A stretch of 40,732 nucleotides of DNA from Chara braunii (taxonomy: Eukaryota; Streptophyta; Charophyceae; Charales; Characeae): contig BFEA01000256.1 in NCBI GenBank assembly GCA_003427395.1, positions 1,394,935 to 1,435,666 of the forward strand, in the 5' to 3' direction. Below, in pieces: positions 1 through 9,564 of the stretch (within the stretch, counting starts at the first letter, position 1; each line of letters opens with the position of its first letter). The notes below the pieces were generated by a model that was not told the origin of the DNA, ran no database searches, and saw only the letters and a list, made by a program, of their open reading frames with translations. The position numbers and the translations under genes are program-made.

Positions 1-61
<61 letters not shown>
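1..61. repeat. (CA)n microsatellite at the window edge
   Basis: About 30 uninterrupted CA units begin the window. It lies upstream of a CPN60B exon, so it is probably intronic. The other window edge is also a microsatellite, which suggests that assembly stopped at simple repeats. Confidence 0.97.
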
Positions 62-63
<2 letters not shown>

Positions 64-203
64 CACACCCTCACACAAAATATACACACAGAAACACCCT
101 CTCCCCGACTCACCACGCCAATTTCCTCTCCCAATGAAGAAAAGTAGAAAGCCTCTTGAGATGACTTTAAATTGTGTGTTCTGGTTTGGGCGGGGTTATG
201 CAG

Positions 204-449
204 GTTGTTCGGTGCTGTCTAGAGCACGCAGCTTCTGTGGCGAAGACCTTCCTGATGTCAGACTGCGTCGTCGTAGAAATTAAGGAGCCTGAGGCACCTG
301 CTGCCGCCATGCCGAACTCTATGGATCCCTCAGGTAAGCCGCCTTTCACAATTTGTGTTTTTATTTACCTTTCTTTCTTGCTGTCTCGCACACTTTGAAC
401 CTTGGTTGCATGCATTTCCGAATTTATAATGACATTTCTAGGTTTCTAA
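204..449 (+). CDS. CPN60B: Plastid chaperonin-60 beta subunit, last exons (partial gene)
   Basis: This is the C-terminal end of the plastid GroEL-type chaperonin beta subunit (Rubisco-binding protein), which folds imported stromal proteins. Exon 204-333 follows an AG acceptor (ATGCAG ending at 203) and reads [17 protein letters not shown], then a [12 protein letters not shown] segment and an Ala/Pro-rich tail ending in NSMDPS. The [15 protein letters not shown] block is characteristic of the beta rather than the alpha subunit. The exon stops at a good donor (CAG/GTAAGC, 333/334) with the last codon split after one base. I infer a 108-bp intron to the TTCTAG acceptor at 441 and a tiny final exon at 442-449 giving Gly-Phe-stop. 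Land-plant proteins end in a similar short NPMDNSG-type tail, so ending at PSGF is reasonable. Without that splice, translation would run on to a stop near 398. The rest of the gene lies left of the window. Confidence 0.92.
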
Positions 450-1289
450 TGACGTTTCCGATCTGGTGATTGAGCATCTTGTGGCCATCGCTCCCCTCTT
501 GCTTCGGCTATGGCTCCTGACTACTGCCTTCTCACCAGGTGCACCCTCTTCATGAATGAATACAGGCCAACTTTCTGGTCGCATGCATATAATCATGACG
601 AGGGTGCCTTGTGTTTGGGGGAAAACAGTATGGTCCTCACTCAGCCACCTGGCAAGTGTGGAGATCGGCAAGGGTAACTTGGCAAGCGTCCGGATCGGCA
701 AGGGTAAAACGGAAAGATGCACTTGTCATTTTTTCTTTACGTTTGGGCAGTGGTGGAGCGGGATATTGAAAGGGGAATGTACAAGCGCCCCAAATCAGAT
801 TCGTAGAATACAGCCATGTATCATTGAGTCAAGTCTGCTCGGACAATGCGGCTGGGTCTTTGATAACTTTAGGGGTGGGGAGTTTTATCTTTTTCAAAAA
901 TAAACAAAAAGAGGGGTGGGAAGATCATGAAGGAAAAGGGAGGGAGAGGGGAGCAAGAACTACATGGGCAATAAGGGTACAACAGTAAGTTGGATGTAGA
1001 AGAAATAGTTTTGTAATGGTTTGTAGTGGTTAACAAGAGGATGGATGACGAGCGGCCTGAGAGACTGCTAGGACGGTTCCCCCGGGCCTAGCCTCCCCTA
1101 GGACCCTTCTGCTGCATGACTGGGTGCTGCCAGGAAGCTTCCAGGCCAGCAAAAGTATCCCCGGGGAGGCCATGGCATGGAAGGAGGGTTCGGCTGTGGC
1201 AGTCCCCCCCTTGACAGGCGTCTAGGACCGCAACGGTAAGGCTGTCCCCTTTTCTGGAGATGCGTTGTGCACTTGAATTCATGCGTGCG
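450..1289 (+). other. CPN60B 3' UTR and intergenic sequence
   Basis: No convincing coding sequence is present. An AATAAA at 899-904 is the best polyadenylation signal for CPN60B. A 30-bp direct repeat lies at 651-680 and 681-710, each unit starting GGCAAGYGT and containing GATCGGCAAGGGTAA. Short open frames across 438-903 and 1088-1282 have no recognisable domain. Confidence 0.5.
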
Positions 1290-1350
1290 GGTGATAAGTA
1301 ATCGGACTGATGCCCCCCAGAATAGAAGGGGCTTCGTGTTAAAAAAAAAA
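1290..1350 (+). repeat. Poly(A)-ended short dispersed repeat, copy 1
   Basis: Bases 1291-1332 match 27571-27612 at about 37 of 42 positions. The core can fold as GCCCC, a CAGAATAGA-like loop and GGGGC, and poly(A) follows in both copies (1341-1350 here). The flanks before 1290 and before 27570 differ, so the repeat starts there. It looks like the 3' end of a SINE or LINE. Confidence 0.55.
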
Positions 1351-1370
1351 TGGATTTTTTTTTTTTTTTG

Positions 1371-2103
1371 TGAAGTACGAAGAATATCTACAACTCCCTG
1401 CTGGACCCTAAGAATATCTGCAACGAGTTGAAGGCTCGCTGGGCCAACCGGGATTGGCTCCCCAGTGCATACACGGATAGATGGACACAGCACAGATGGA
1501 ACGAGCAGTGCGCACTCACGGCAGCCCTGCCAGATCAAAAGCAGGTCGGCCTTTTGTGCCAAATCTACCACCTGGCGATCCCGACAGCACAGTGGCAAGC
1601 TACTGAAAGTCGCTTTAAGAATGTGGGCAGGAGGAAACCCTTCCCCACCTCTTCGTGCGATGCCCGGAGGTCCGGATGTTGTGGATGTGGTGGGCAGAGG
1701 AAGTTGGAGACAAAACCCCACTGAATGTCGATGAAATGGATGATGTTGCGATCCTTCTGGGCACCTTGATATAGGTTAACAGATCGGGCTTTGAGGTCCT
1801 GATGGCAGAAGAAGTCGTGCGAGCAGTGGTGTTGTGGGCCGTATGGACACTCAGGAGCGAGCGATGCAGGCAAGGCGCGACTCCGCCACTGCGGGCATAT
1901 CAGGAGCGGGTAATGGAGAACATCAGGATCGCCCTGATTGCGTACTTCCGCCGGAGCAACCATATTGGGGAAGCTAAAGTGACTGGATTCTGGGAGAGAT
2001 GGGGCCCATACTCGCAGCTGGTGACTCGGGACCCTCACACAGAACGGCTGCAGTATGGGCCAGCCATGCCGTAAAATGTATAATTGATAGCAATTAGGTA
2101 GCC
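1371..2103 (+). pseudogene. LINE fragment A: zinc-binding and C-terminal region of ORF2
   Basis: This is a decayed 3' part of an L1-type ORF2. One frame from 1428 reads WNEQCALTAALPDQ and GLLCQIYHLAIPT, the start of the reverse-transcriptase zinc-binding domain (zf-RVT). A second frame gives HLFVRCPEVRMLWMWW (the H and last C of that motif) followed by ILLGTL, and a third from 1802 gives VVRAVVLWAVWTLRSERC. Frame changes and an in-frame TAG near 1773 show that it is dead. It resembles LINE B more than the C/D/E/F group. Known family role: target-primed reverse transcription of the LINE RNA. Confidence 0.75.
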
Positions 2104-2166
2104 AAGGAAGGGTTACTGTAGTTAGTGTACTATAGTAGGCCCGCTAGAGTAGCTATACTTTGATGA

Positions 2167-2227
2167 GGTAGGGGGGGCGTGGGGAGGGTGGGAGAGNGGT
2201 AGGGGGGGCGTGGGGAGGGTGGGAGAG
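2167..2227. repeat. 30-bp perfect duplication around a single N
   Basis: Bases 2167-2196 and 2198-2227 are identical and separated only by N at 2197. This is the pattern of two contig ends that overlap but were not merged, so it is probably an assembly artefact. Confidence 0.85.
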
Positions 2228-2567
2228 GGGGGACAGTGGGGAGGGTGGGGAGGGTGGGGAGGGGGGAGTTTCGTGCTGGCAAAAGTGCAAACTTTGTGTT
2301 ACGAGTTGGGGATAACGATTATTGAATGTAAGGCAGGATAAATAGGGGGCACTGCGAGCTTGGGAAGGGTGGACCACACAAAGGAACTAAATGCGAGGGA
2401 AGGTTTTGGAGGGTGATAGTGGAAAGATCAGGGGAAATACCATGAGTCAGACTAGGAAGACTCTTATTGAAGCTAGGAGGGCATATGTAGGAAGGAGGAG
2501 ATTGGTACTAGTGATGCTTGGTGTTTTTTTGGACTTCGTTTTGATCGAGTAGCTACGACCAAGTTTG

Positions 2568-2570
<3 letters not shown>

Positions 2571-2630
<60 letters not shown>
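2571..2630. repeat. (AG)n microsatellite
   Basis: Thirty AG units inside the dispersed repeat. The inverted copy has the same tract as (TC)n at 5501-5571. Confidence 0.98.
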
Positions 2631-2632
<2 letters not shown>

Positions 2633-2826
2633 ATGACCAAGTTCGGGGGTCTAGTTAAATGGCCGTTGAAACTTGTTAAATGCCCCAAACCCCCGTTGAA
2701 TCCACGTTAAACGCAAAGATGGGGGTCTCCTGCCGTTTTTGGTTGAACTTATGGGGTGCGCGGGGGTTCGGACACCTGGCGCATGACCCATGCGTGATTA
2801 AACTGGAAAAAATAAATATTGTGAGT

Positions 2827-2942
2827 ATGTGTGTGTGTGTGTGCAGGGATGTGGGGCAAAGCACCCTGCATCGAAATAAAATGTAAAAATATATTTTGAT
2901 GCAGGGTGTTTTGCCCCACATCCCTGCACACACACGCACACA
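2827..2942. repeat. Long near-perfect hairpin (foldback)
   Basis: The left arm (about 2829-2878) and right arm (about 2892-2940) are reverse complements over about 48 bp with two core mismatches, and the loop is about 13 nt. The arms start and end in GT/CA runs and contain GCAGGGATGTGGGGCAAA. It may be a small MITE or a hairpin small-RNA precursor. Confidence 0.85.
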
Positions 2943-2961
2943 TTACTTGTCCAAGATTGGA

Positions 2962-3060
2962 GGCTGAGGGTGTACTCACACAAAGGTACTGGTGCATCTG
3001 ACCGCAATCATGTCCAGAAACAAGCAAAAGAGTCCTATTGTGAGTATGTCCTGAGCCTCC
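2962..3060. repeat. Second inverted repeat beside the foldback
   Basis: GGAGGCTGAGGGTGTACTCA (2962 onward) is the imperfect reverse complement of TGAGTATGTCCTGAGCCTCC (3040 onward), with about 58 nt between them. The word GTGAGTATGT also begins the neighbouring foldback at 2821. Confidence 0.55.
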
Positions 3061-3246
3061 AAATGAACCATGAGGAGGCAGCAGTTGCTCTTTCTGCGAG
3101 GGAGAGAGGGAGGGAGGAAATGGCGGGAGGTGTGGACATATGGGGACTGATGGCGGGAGATCCTGGAAGGTGTTAGGAGCCTCATGCGCAAGTCACGGAA
3201 GGTTGATTGAGGAATTTGGAGCCCCCACCCTGCCCAACCACGATTA

Positions 3247-3415
<169 letters not shown>

Positions 3416-3563
3416 GATGCCCTCCAATCGGTTTCAGAAAGCCAGGGTGCCATGTCGTGCAGTTCCTCGGTAACCTAAGGGGAAATGCGGGTTGGTAGCA
3501 CATTGAACTTGGCTGGGTCGGATGCCCCCTCCTAGGTTTTCCTATGTTTCAAAACTTGAAGAA

Positions 3564-3660
3564 ATTTCCTTCGGGACATCCGTTAAAATTGGAACGATAC
3601 AGAGAAGGGTAATTAGCAAGCATGGCCCCTGTGCAAGGAATCCAAGGATGGGACGCATAG
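3564..3660 (+). pseudogene. U6 spliceosomal snRNA-like sequence with small insertions
   Basis: The stretch CCTTCGGGACATCCG, then TTAAAATTGGAACGATACAG and AGAAG, matches the U6 5' stem-loop and the ACAGAGA box nearly exactly. ATTAGC, GCATGGCCCCTG and GCAAGGA follow, but with short extra bases: GGTA after GAGAAG, AA between AGC and GCATGG, and about 8 nt duplicating AAGGA in the internal stem-loop. No T-run terminator follows and no plant-type upstream element or TATA box is evident. A retrocopied, decayed U6 is most likely; a divergent working U6 is unlikely. Confidence 0.83.
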
Positions 3661-4870
3661 AGGCTGGCTTCTAGGCATTTGATAGGCCTGCCAGCACCTG
3701 ACCATTTGATCATCCCGATCTATCTATTGCCTAACCGCCCCCCCCCCCCTATAGGTTGACAATATGAACCGAAAATTTTGTTAATTTTTGGGGGTATCTG
3801 AGAAATATGGTACCCCCAAACCGAAAATTGAAATATGAACCGAAAAATCTCACGAAGGTAGTTGGATACGACGAGGAGCTCTGGGTTCACAAATCGCTTT
3901 ATATCGCATGTCTTTAATTTTTTTAATTCATGTTTAACTACAAGTCATGTAGCTTTTTTGAGTTTTTCAGCTTTCGATTAATTTTGTAATTCCCATAGCA
4001 CTGTCGTGAATAGAGGGTTTACATAAGGGCTATTCGTAAAAAAAAAAAAAAATAATAATAATAAAAAAAAATGCTTACTCACATTTGGCCTATGTCGTCT
4101 TGAATTTCTGTGCAGGTTATGGCTATTAGATTATCAAAATTTTGTAGTTTGCGGCGGGATGCACTTGGCGGTAATACGGTACCAGCATGGAGGCGGCGGT
4201 TATTTGGCCTTAGCTGCTGCCCTCTCTGGAGACCTGACATGTCAGATTTAGGATGTCATCATTTCTTGATGACAGACTGACAGTTGTAGTTTATTTTTGT
4301 ATGTTATTGGGCCTTGTTCCACTCCACAACTGGGTCTAAATGTATCTGGAGCTGGTGATCGTCTCGATGCATTCAAGAGATGATTGATCTGTCCGAATGC
4401 ATCTGGTTCAACTTCAATCCAGATACATGGAAAGTGTTCAGTAGTGCAGTGAGGCCCATTCGCATAGGGTAATGCGGGATTTAATCCACTTCTGTTTTTT
4501 TTTGTTTTGCTGAGGTAGCAGAGGAGTCAATCTAACCTTTTTCAGCGAGTTAAGGAGTACTTGCACTTTTGTGACTTTTCCTTTTTTTTTTTTTCTTCTT
4601 TTTTTTTTTTTCACCAGAGCTTTCCGGATGTACCTGGCCGCGATTACGGCCCACCACGGGTGCAAGTGACCGCAACTGCAGGTAGAGCGGCGTCCAAAAG
4701 GCCCCAGTGTGAGTATTGCCCTTAGTTAGCAAACTTAGCGGGGGGGGAAACCCATCTTTCTTAAGTTTTGCAGCTTAAAAAAAAAAGAAAAAAAAAAAAA
4801 AACATTTATTATACAAGTTTTGCCATTTCGGTATTCTTGCAACTTCAAGTGAATTCTCTATGCCGATCTG
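3661..4870. other. Noncoding stretch with A/T homopolymers
   Basis: No gene is visible. It has AT-rich segments, A-runs at 4039-4070, T-runs near 4493-4505 and 4570-4612, and an A-run near 4773-4800. A sequence near 4473 (ATTTAATCCACTTCT) recurs in the duplicated modules at 6940 and 7066. Confidence 0.6.
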
Positions 4871-4871
4871 C

Positions 4872-5013
4872 TTTTTTTTTTTTTTTTTTTTTTTAATCTT
4901 TGCTGATCTCGTTGACTTGTTCTTTTTTTCCCTTTTGTCCAAGCCCATTTGCAAGCCCACTATCCCGGCGGTGGTAAGAGAACCACCGGAATTGAGGTCT
5001 TGCCTATCAGGCT
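4872..5013 (-). mobile_element. LINE 3' end scrap with poly(A) on the minus strand
   Basis: A 23-nt T-run (4872-4894) is followed on the plus strand by TATCCCGGCGGTGGTAAGAG, then AACCACCGGAATTGAGG. This matches the terminal stem-loop just inside the poly(T) of LINE D at 14490-14525. It is therefore a 5'-truncated minus-strand LINE end containing only the last part of the 3' UTR. Confidence 0.6.
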
Positions 5014-5498
5014 GGCTTGTTCTTTTTTTATTTATTTGTTTTTTTAATTTAATTTAATTTAATTTTTTCCTGGCTTGTTCTACTAGGATCTCCATGCCTT
5101 TTTCAGATTTTGCATACATAATTTTTCCTTCTTTTTTTTTTTCCTTCCTTTTTTTTTCCTTCTTTTTTTCTTCTTCCGTTTTCATTTTGGGGAGGGAAAA
5201 AAAAAATGCCTGCTGTTTTCATGAAGGTTGAACAGATGCTTCTGTAATAAGTTAATACTTCATTGTTCACATGTGCATGCCCTGGCCAACGCCATATTTT
5301 GTAGTTTGCACATCATTTCTGTGTTGTGCTGTGGAAATAGAACACCTACTTTGCTACCCCTGTACTCTTGTCTTCCTAGTTTGTGTTTGTGTTTGTGTTT
5401 GTGGGTGAGCATTTGTATCTTTGTACATTCTGGACTGCAGAGGATTTCTATTCAGAAAGCCAATGCTTTGAAAGGCAAAATCCCATGCTTTTGCGTCG

Positions 5499-5500
<2 letters not shown>
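5014..5500. other. T-rich noncoding stretch
   Basis: Pyrimidine-rich sequence with many T-runs and a short GTGTTT repeat near 5383-5402. No gene was recognised. Confidence 0.6.
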
Positions 5501-5574
<74 letters not shown>

Positions 5575-5974
5575 CCCCCGAACTTGGTCGTAGCTACTCT
5601 ATCAAAACGAAGTCCAAAAAAACACCAAGCATCACTAGTAATAATCTCCTCCTTCCTACATATGCCCTCCTAGCTTCAATAAGAGTCTTCCTAGTCTGAC
5701 TCCCGGTATTTCCCCTGATCCCTCCACTATCACCCTCCATTGCCTCCAAAACCTTCCCTCGCATTTAGTTCCCTCGGGTGGTCCGCCCTTCCCAAGCTCG
5801 CAGTGCCCCCTATTTATCCTGCCTTACATTCAATAATCGTTATCCCCAGCTCGTAACACAAAATTCGCACTTTTGCCAGCACGATNCCCACCCTCCCCAC
5901 GCCCCCTCTACCTCATTGAAGTAAAACTACTCTAGCGGGCCTACTATAGTACACTAACTACAGTAACCTTCCTT
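5501..5974 (-). repeat. Dispersed repeat, copy 2, inverted relative to 2104-2649
   Basis: It begins with a (TC)n tract at 5501-5571 and continues through the reverse complement of copy 1 up to AACCTTCCTT at 5974. A single N lies at 5886, where copy 1 also has a G-rich problem region. Similarity drops on both sides, which defines the repeat ends. Confidence 0.85.
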
Positions 5975-6934
5975 AACAGTTGTGAGGGATGCCAGGCCCA
6001 TTTCCGGGCTTGTAAATAAAAGAACCACGTGTCAAAAAAAAAAAGGAGAAAAAAAAAAGCTGTCCACAAGAAGACAAACAAAAGATCCGCATATTTTTAG
6101 AAAAAGAAGCTACATTGAAAAAAAAAAAAAAAAAAAAAAAAAATGGCTGGCTGAGGCACGCTCGGTGCCAACCATCTGAGATAGTCAGCTGGATCCTCGC
6201 AGTCGATATCGTAACGTCTTCAGGCAACACGGGTGTGAGCACGCGAGTGAGTGGGTTGCGTGTGGTGTGTGGGTGAGTGTTGATGGGGGTGGGGGAAGAC
6301 GAAAAGGGAGGCACAGGTACCGGCAAATGCTCGGTCCTTGTGTTAGCAGGCCCCCACCGGCGGCGCCAACCCTGCACCCTAAACGCTAGGACAAAGGGGC
6401 AAACATGCAGTTACCTCCCTCCACCGAGAGAGGTAACCTCCCTTCACCGAAGATAGGTAGAAAGCTATGCTTGCAGGGGTCCCCTGTATACCCTTAGGAG
6501 TAGTGGTAGGTAGGTAGCGAAAGGAAAAAGATATGTTCCATGACAAGTAGCGTCTGCTTGCTGTTCATCCTGACCTGGCCTGACGTGCCAGAGACCGCTC
6601 ACCTGCAAAAATATAAATGAGTCGAAACACACGAGGTAAAGAAATGGCTGATTTACGTTCTAAAAAAAAAATACGAATCAAAATTGGGTGCAATAACGAG
6701 GAGAGAGAGAAATGGTATGTTTCCCCTGTGTAGTTAAACCTCCAGTTCACATGAGCCTCTAAGTTGATGAAGCTACGTTCCAAGGCAAGGCTCGTGAGAC
6801 TGCAACTGCGTCTTTTCAAAGAGGCCAGCCACTTTCGTTACCGGCCCAGGCCCGAATCGAAATGCTTTATTTTTTTTTTCTTTTTCTTTTTACCGTGTAT
6901 ACTGGTAAGAAAACTACTTGGGTTCGTGTGGACT
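5975..6934. other. Noncoding stretch with homopolymers
   Basis: It contains A-runs near 6039, 6120-6143 and 6661, a GT-rich segment at 6241-6300, and a 21-bp direct repeat (TTACCTCCCTCCACCGAG / TAACCTCCCTTCACCGAA) at 6411-6455. No gene was recognised. Confidence 0.6.
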
Positions 6935-6961
6935 TGTGGTTTAATCCACTTCTCCGAAAAG

Positions 6962-7037
<76 letters not shown>

Positions 7038-7090
7038 GTTGTTTTTCTGCCATGTGAACATGTGGTTTGATCCACTTCTTCGAAAAGGAA

Positions 7091-7152
<62 letters not shown>
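6935..7152. repeat. Tandem duplication of a unique 32-mer plus (CT)n
   Basis: TGTGGTTTRATCCACTTCTY, then CGAAAAGGAAAC, starts at 6935 and 7061, each followed by a (CT)n tract (6966-7034 and 7093-7152). Period 126 bp. The microsatellite was duplicated with its flank, or the repeat unit includes it. Confidence 0.9.
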
Positions 7153-7154
<2 letters not shown>

Positions 7155-7161
7155 AGACACG

Positions 7162-7164
<3 letters not shown>

Positions 7165-7221
<57 letters not shown>
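7165..7221. repeat. (AC)n microsatellite
   Basis: About 28 AC units directly after the second CT tract, separated by CAGAGACACGCACGC. Confidence 0.97.
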
Positions 7222-7222
<1 letters not shown>

Positions 7223-7450
7223 TCTACCCATTTGTGTCTTACTTGGTGGTCTCCTCGGTAAAGGTATGATGAGGAAGGGTGCAGTCCAGCAGCAGTTAAT
7301 CATTATCCCATGCAGGAGAAGAATCACTGGAGCCCAGATTTTTGATGGTTCGTTATTATGTATCTTTGATTTGCCTACAGTGACGGAAAATGATCCGGGC
7401 TGTTTGCCCCCCTCAACATGGAGAGGAGTATGAGCCTATGAGCCTACGAG

Positions 7451-7503
7451 GGACGCTGGACCCGATTTCCAGCAGGTGTTGCACCCCACTAATAGACTGG
7501 AGC
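7451..7503 (+). mobile_element. LINE 3' UTR scrap
   Basis: GGACGCTGGACCCGATTTCC, then AGCAGGTG and CCCCACTAATAGACTGGAGC, matches the 3' UTR motif of LINE F (36310-36361), LINE D (14553-14600, minus) and 36979-37031 (minus). No coding sequence is attached. Confidence 0.65.
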
Positions 7504-7541
7504 CTGCAGGAGGGCAGTTACTGGTGGGAGATCTTATGACG

Positions 7542-7622
7542 ACCACTTTTTTTTTTATAAGTCCAGGGTGTTGTAGAGGCCAACCACTTTTTTTTTTATA
7601 AGTCCAGGGTGTTGTAGAGGCC
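7542..7622. repeat. 41-bp tandem duplication
   Basis: Two copies of ACCAC, a T-run and ATAAGTCCAGGGTGTTGTAG, ending AGGCCA, start at 7542 and 7583. They are essentially identical, so the duplication is recent or an assembly error. Confidence 0.9.
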
Positions 7623-8350
7623 AGTCACTGAGTGCACAGTGATCACTTTGGAGCTGTGAGCCACAGGTGTCCTGGAATATGAGACCACCTCCCATCCCAT
7701 CCTCACGTCAATACTCCTAGCGCACCCCCTATCCCACTATCTTACCTCAGTGTGACCAGCACTCACTGACAGGACCGTTGCCCTACCAATGGGTAGGCAA
7801 CTTGGACCGAACAGCAGTGATAGGCACCAGGGCTGATAAGCTGCCCAGCTCTGGTGGAAGCGGAATCGGACGAACCTTGTCGAACGGGAACTTTCGGACA
7901 CCAGGCCCAGACAATCTACCACAGGTCCCAATATATGGCCACCAGACAGTTCTATTCGAATGTCAGTAGGAACTGCACCCAATGGCACCCTATCCAACCA
8001 ACCTGAACCTACTGCAGATACTAGACCCTATCCAGTGACTAGAACCCCCCAGCCTGATTGACTTGTGTATGTAGTCTTATCACCACCACTAGCAGCGCCA
8101 ACTGGAGTTGATTTCAAAGCAAAACAAAAAAACAAAAAGAACGCGAAGAGAAGACTGCAGTCTTAGGGGGAAAAAAAAAGAAAAAAAAAAAGCTGCACAG
8201 GGAAAAAAAGAAGAAGACTTGGAAAAAGATGTTTGTTGATTTTTTTTTTTGTTGAGAAAATATGTTGGCTACCAGCTGGGCCGCCCGGGCCACCTTGTTT
8301 GACCGGGCAGCCCGGCTGTGCGAGGACCTGCAAAGGGCCCAGCTTGCAAC
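7623..8350. other. Noncoding stretch
   Basis: No recognisable gene. Purine-rich A-runs occupy 8120-8235. Open frames at 7737-7997 on both strands show no domain. Confidence 0.5.
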
Positions 8351-8750
8351 ATCTTGAGGCTAAACTGTCACCCCAGCCCACTTAGCCATTTGGTTGAGTG
8401 ATTGCCTCCTGATATGGAGGTCGCGCGTTCGATCCTTGTGATCGGCTCGTGTTTGGTCTATGTTTGCATATGAAAAGCATGGCATCCTGCAGTGCGGTAC
8501 ACTGCGTGGTAGCTATGTTGACGCCTGTGCTGGATGTGTGTGACTGGGTACACCGGGTCGCGGGGAAAAACGAGTACCCGTGCTGGGGTGGGGTTAAGTG
8601 CTCATCTTCGGGCTTAACTTTCGCCCCAGTCCACTTAGCCATTTGGTTGAGTGATTGCCTCCTGATATGGATGTCACGTGTTCGATCCTTGTGGTTGGCT
8701 CGTGCTTGGTCTATGCTCGGCCCAGAAAAAAAAAGAAAAAGAAAAAGAAA
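8351..8750 (+). mobile_element. tRNA-derived SINE, two tandem heads
   Basis: Two copies 253 bp apart share CACTTAGCCATTTGGTTGAG, then TGATTGCCTCCTGATATGGA and GTTCGATCCTTG. Each has an A-box-like TGGTTGAGTG (8391 and 8644) and a B-box GTTCGATCC (8427-8435 and 8680-8688), the RNA polymerase III internal promoter. The anticodon-arm region CCTCCTGATATGGAGG can pair, but the rest does not make a good cloverleaf, so this is a SINE head rather than a tRNA gene. The second copy runs into an A-rich tail (8727-8750). The first has about 170 bp of body before the second starts. Confidence 0.75.
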
Positions 8751-8797
8751 TCCAAAAACTCTGAAGAAAGACTATATGATGCACAAAATAAACTGAA

Positions 8798-8828
<31 letters not shown>

Positions 8829-9098
8829 GCAACCTTTTATTATCAGGGCCCAGTGCCCAAGGCAAAACAAACGAGCTGAAATAGAGTTTTCAGATTCAGT
8901 GGCCACAAGGCCTCCGAGTGCATCCAGCAAGCGGAACCTGTCCCGTGTGAAAAAAGCTACAAGCCTGGCGAGAAACAAAAGGGATATTTCCATTTTTATT
9001 TTTTTATTTTCTTTTCCCAAAGAAACCTTGAAAATTTACTAAAACTCACAACACTTTACTAACTTCAGAAAAGGAAACAACCCCTCAAAACCAAATCA

Positions 9099-9564
9099 TC
9101 AGAAAGGGGTGAAATCATCAGAAAAAGGAAAAGCAACATGTAAGCAGTTATATGGCCGCCAATTTCTGATTACGGCCGCTGCTGGAGAAAAGGACCAAAA
9201 GAGATGTCCCCTGTGCACGAGTCCATTGTCAGCAGAGAGGGGGCATGCAGCCCACCTTTCCTTCAACCGCTTGATCCCAGCTCGAAGAGAAGTCGCCGTT
9301 TTAATCTTTTTTGCCCAGTCCAGACAGATGATATGTCGAAGAGTCTTGCATACGTAGGAAAGGAGTTGTTGCAGCGATGGCAAACCCTCGTTTCTGACCA
9401 CATCATTTCTCTGCCTCCAAATGGCCCACAGCACCGTTGCTCGAAGAGTTTCATATGCATATACTTTGGGTTTGGGGAGGTGCACGAGTAAGGTTCCTAA
9501 CAGTATTCCTCCCTCTTTCCACAAATCTCCCCAGTGAGCTGGTGTGACGTTGGGGTTCGTTCGA
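9099..9564 (-). pseudogene. LINE B ORF2, C-terminal tail
   Basis: The minus-strand frame has WGDLWKEGGILLGTL, then ETLRATVLWAIWRQRNDVVR, the conserved segment that follows the zinc-binding domain in every LINE copy here (compare AVVLWAVWTLRSERC in LINE A). It ends at a stop near 9099. Upstream, reading toward higher coordinates, it runs into the MITE at 9565; its zinc-binding half lies beyond, at 9989-10439. The frames either side of the MITE differ by one base if the element and one TCGA are removed, so another indel is present. Non-functional. Confidence 0.75.

Larger units (their letters stand above)
2104..2649 (+). repeat. Dispersed repeat, copy 1 (inverted partner at 5501-5974)
   Basis: The sequence from AAGGAAGGGTTACTGTAG through the GA tract is present in reverse complement at 5501-5974 with high similarity (for example GCCCGCTAGAGTAG, GATAACGATTATTGAATG and GATGCTTGGTGTTTTTTTGG). 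It starts 30 bp after LINE A coding sequence ends, so it could be that LINE's 3' UTR. A 20-bp motif GCTAYGACCAAGTTYGGGG lies on both sides of the GA tract (2552-2570 and 2630-2649). Confidence 0.8.

Noticed and set aside
8391-8460. tRNA gene
   Set aside because: A and B boxes are present, but the arms do not form a full cloverleaf and the same head recurs with an A-rich tail, so it is a SINE.
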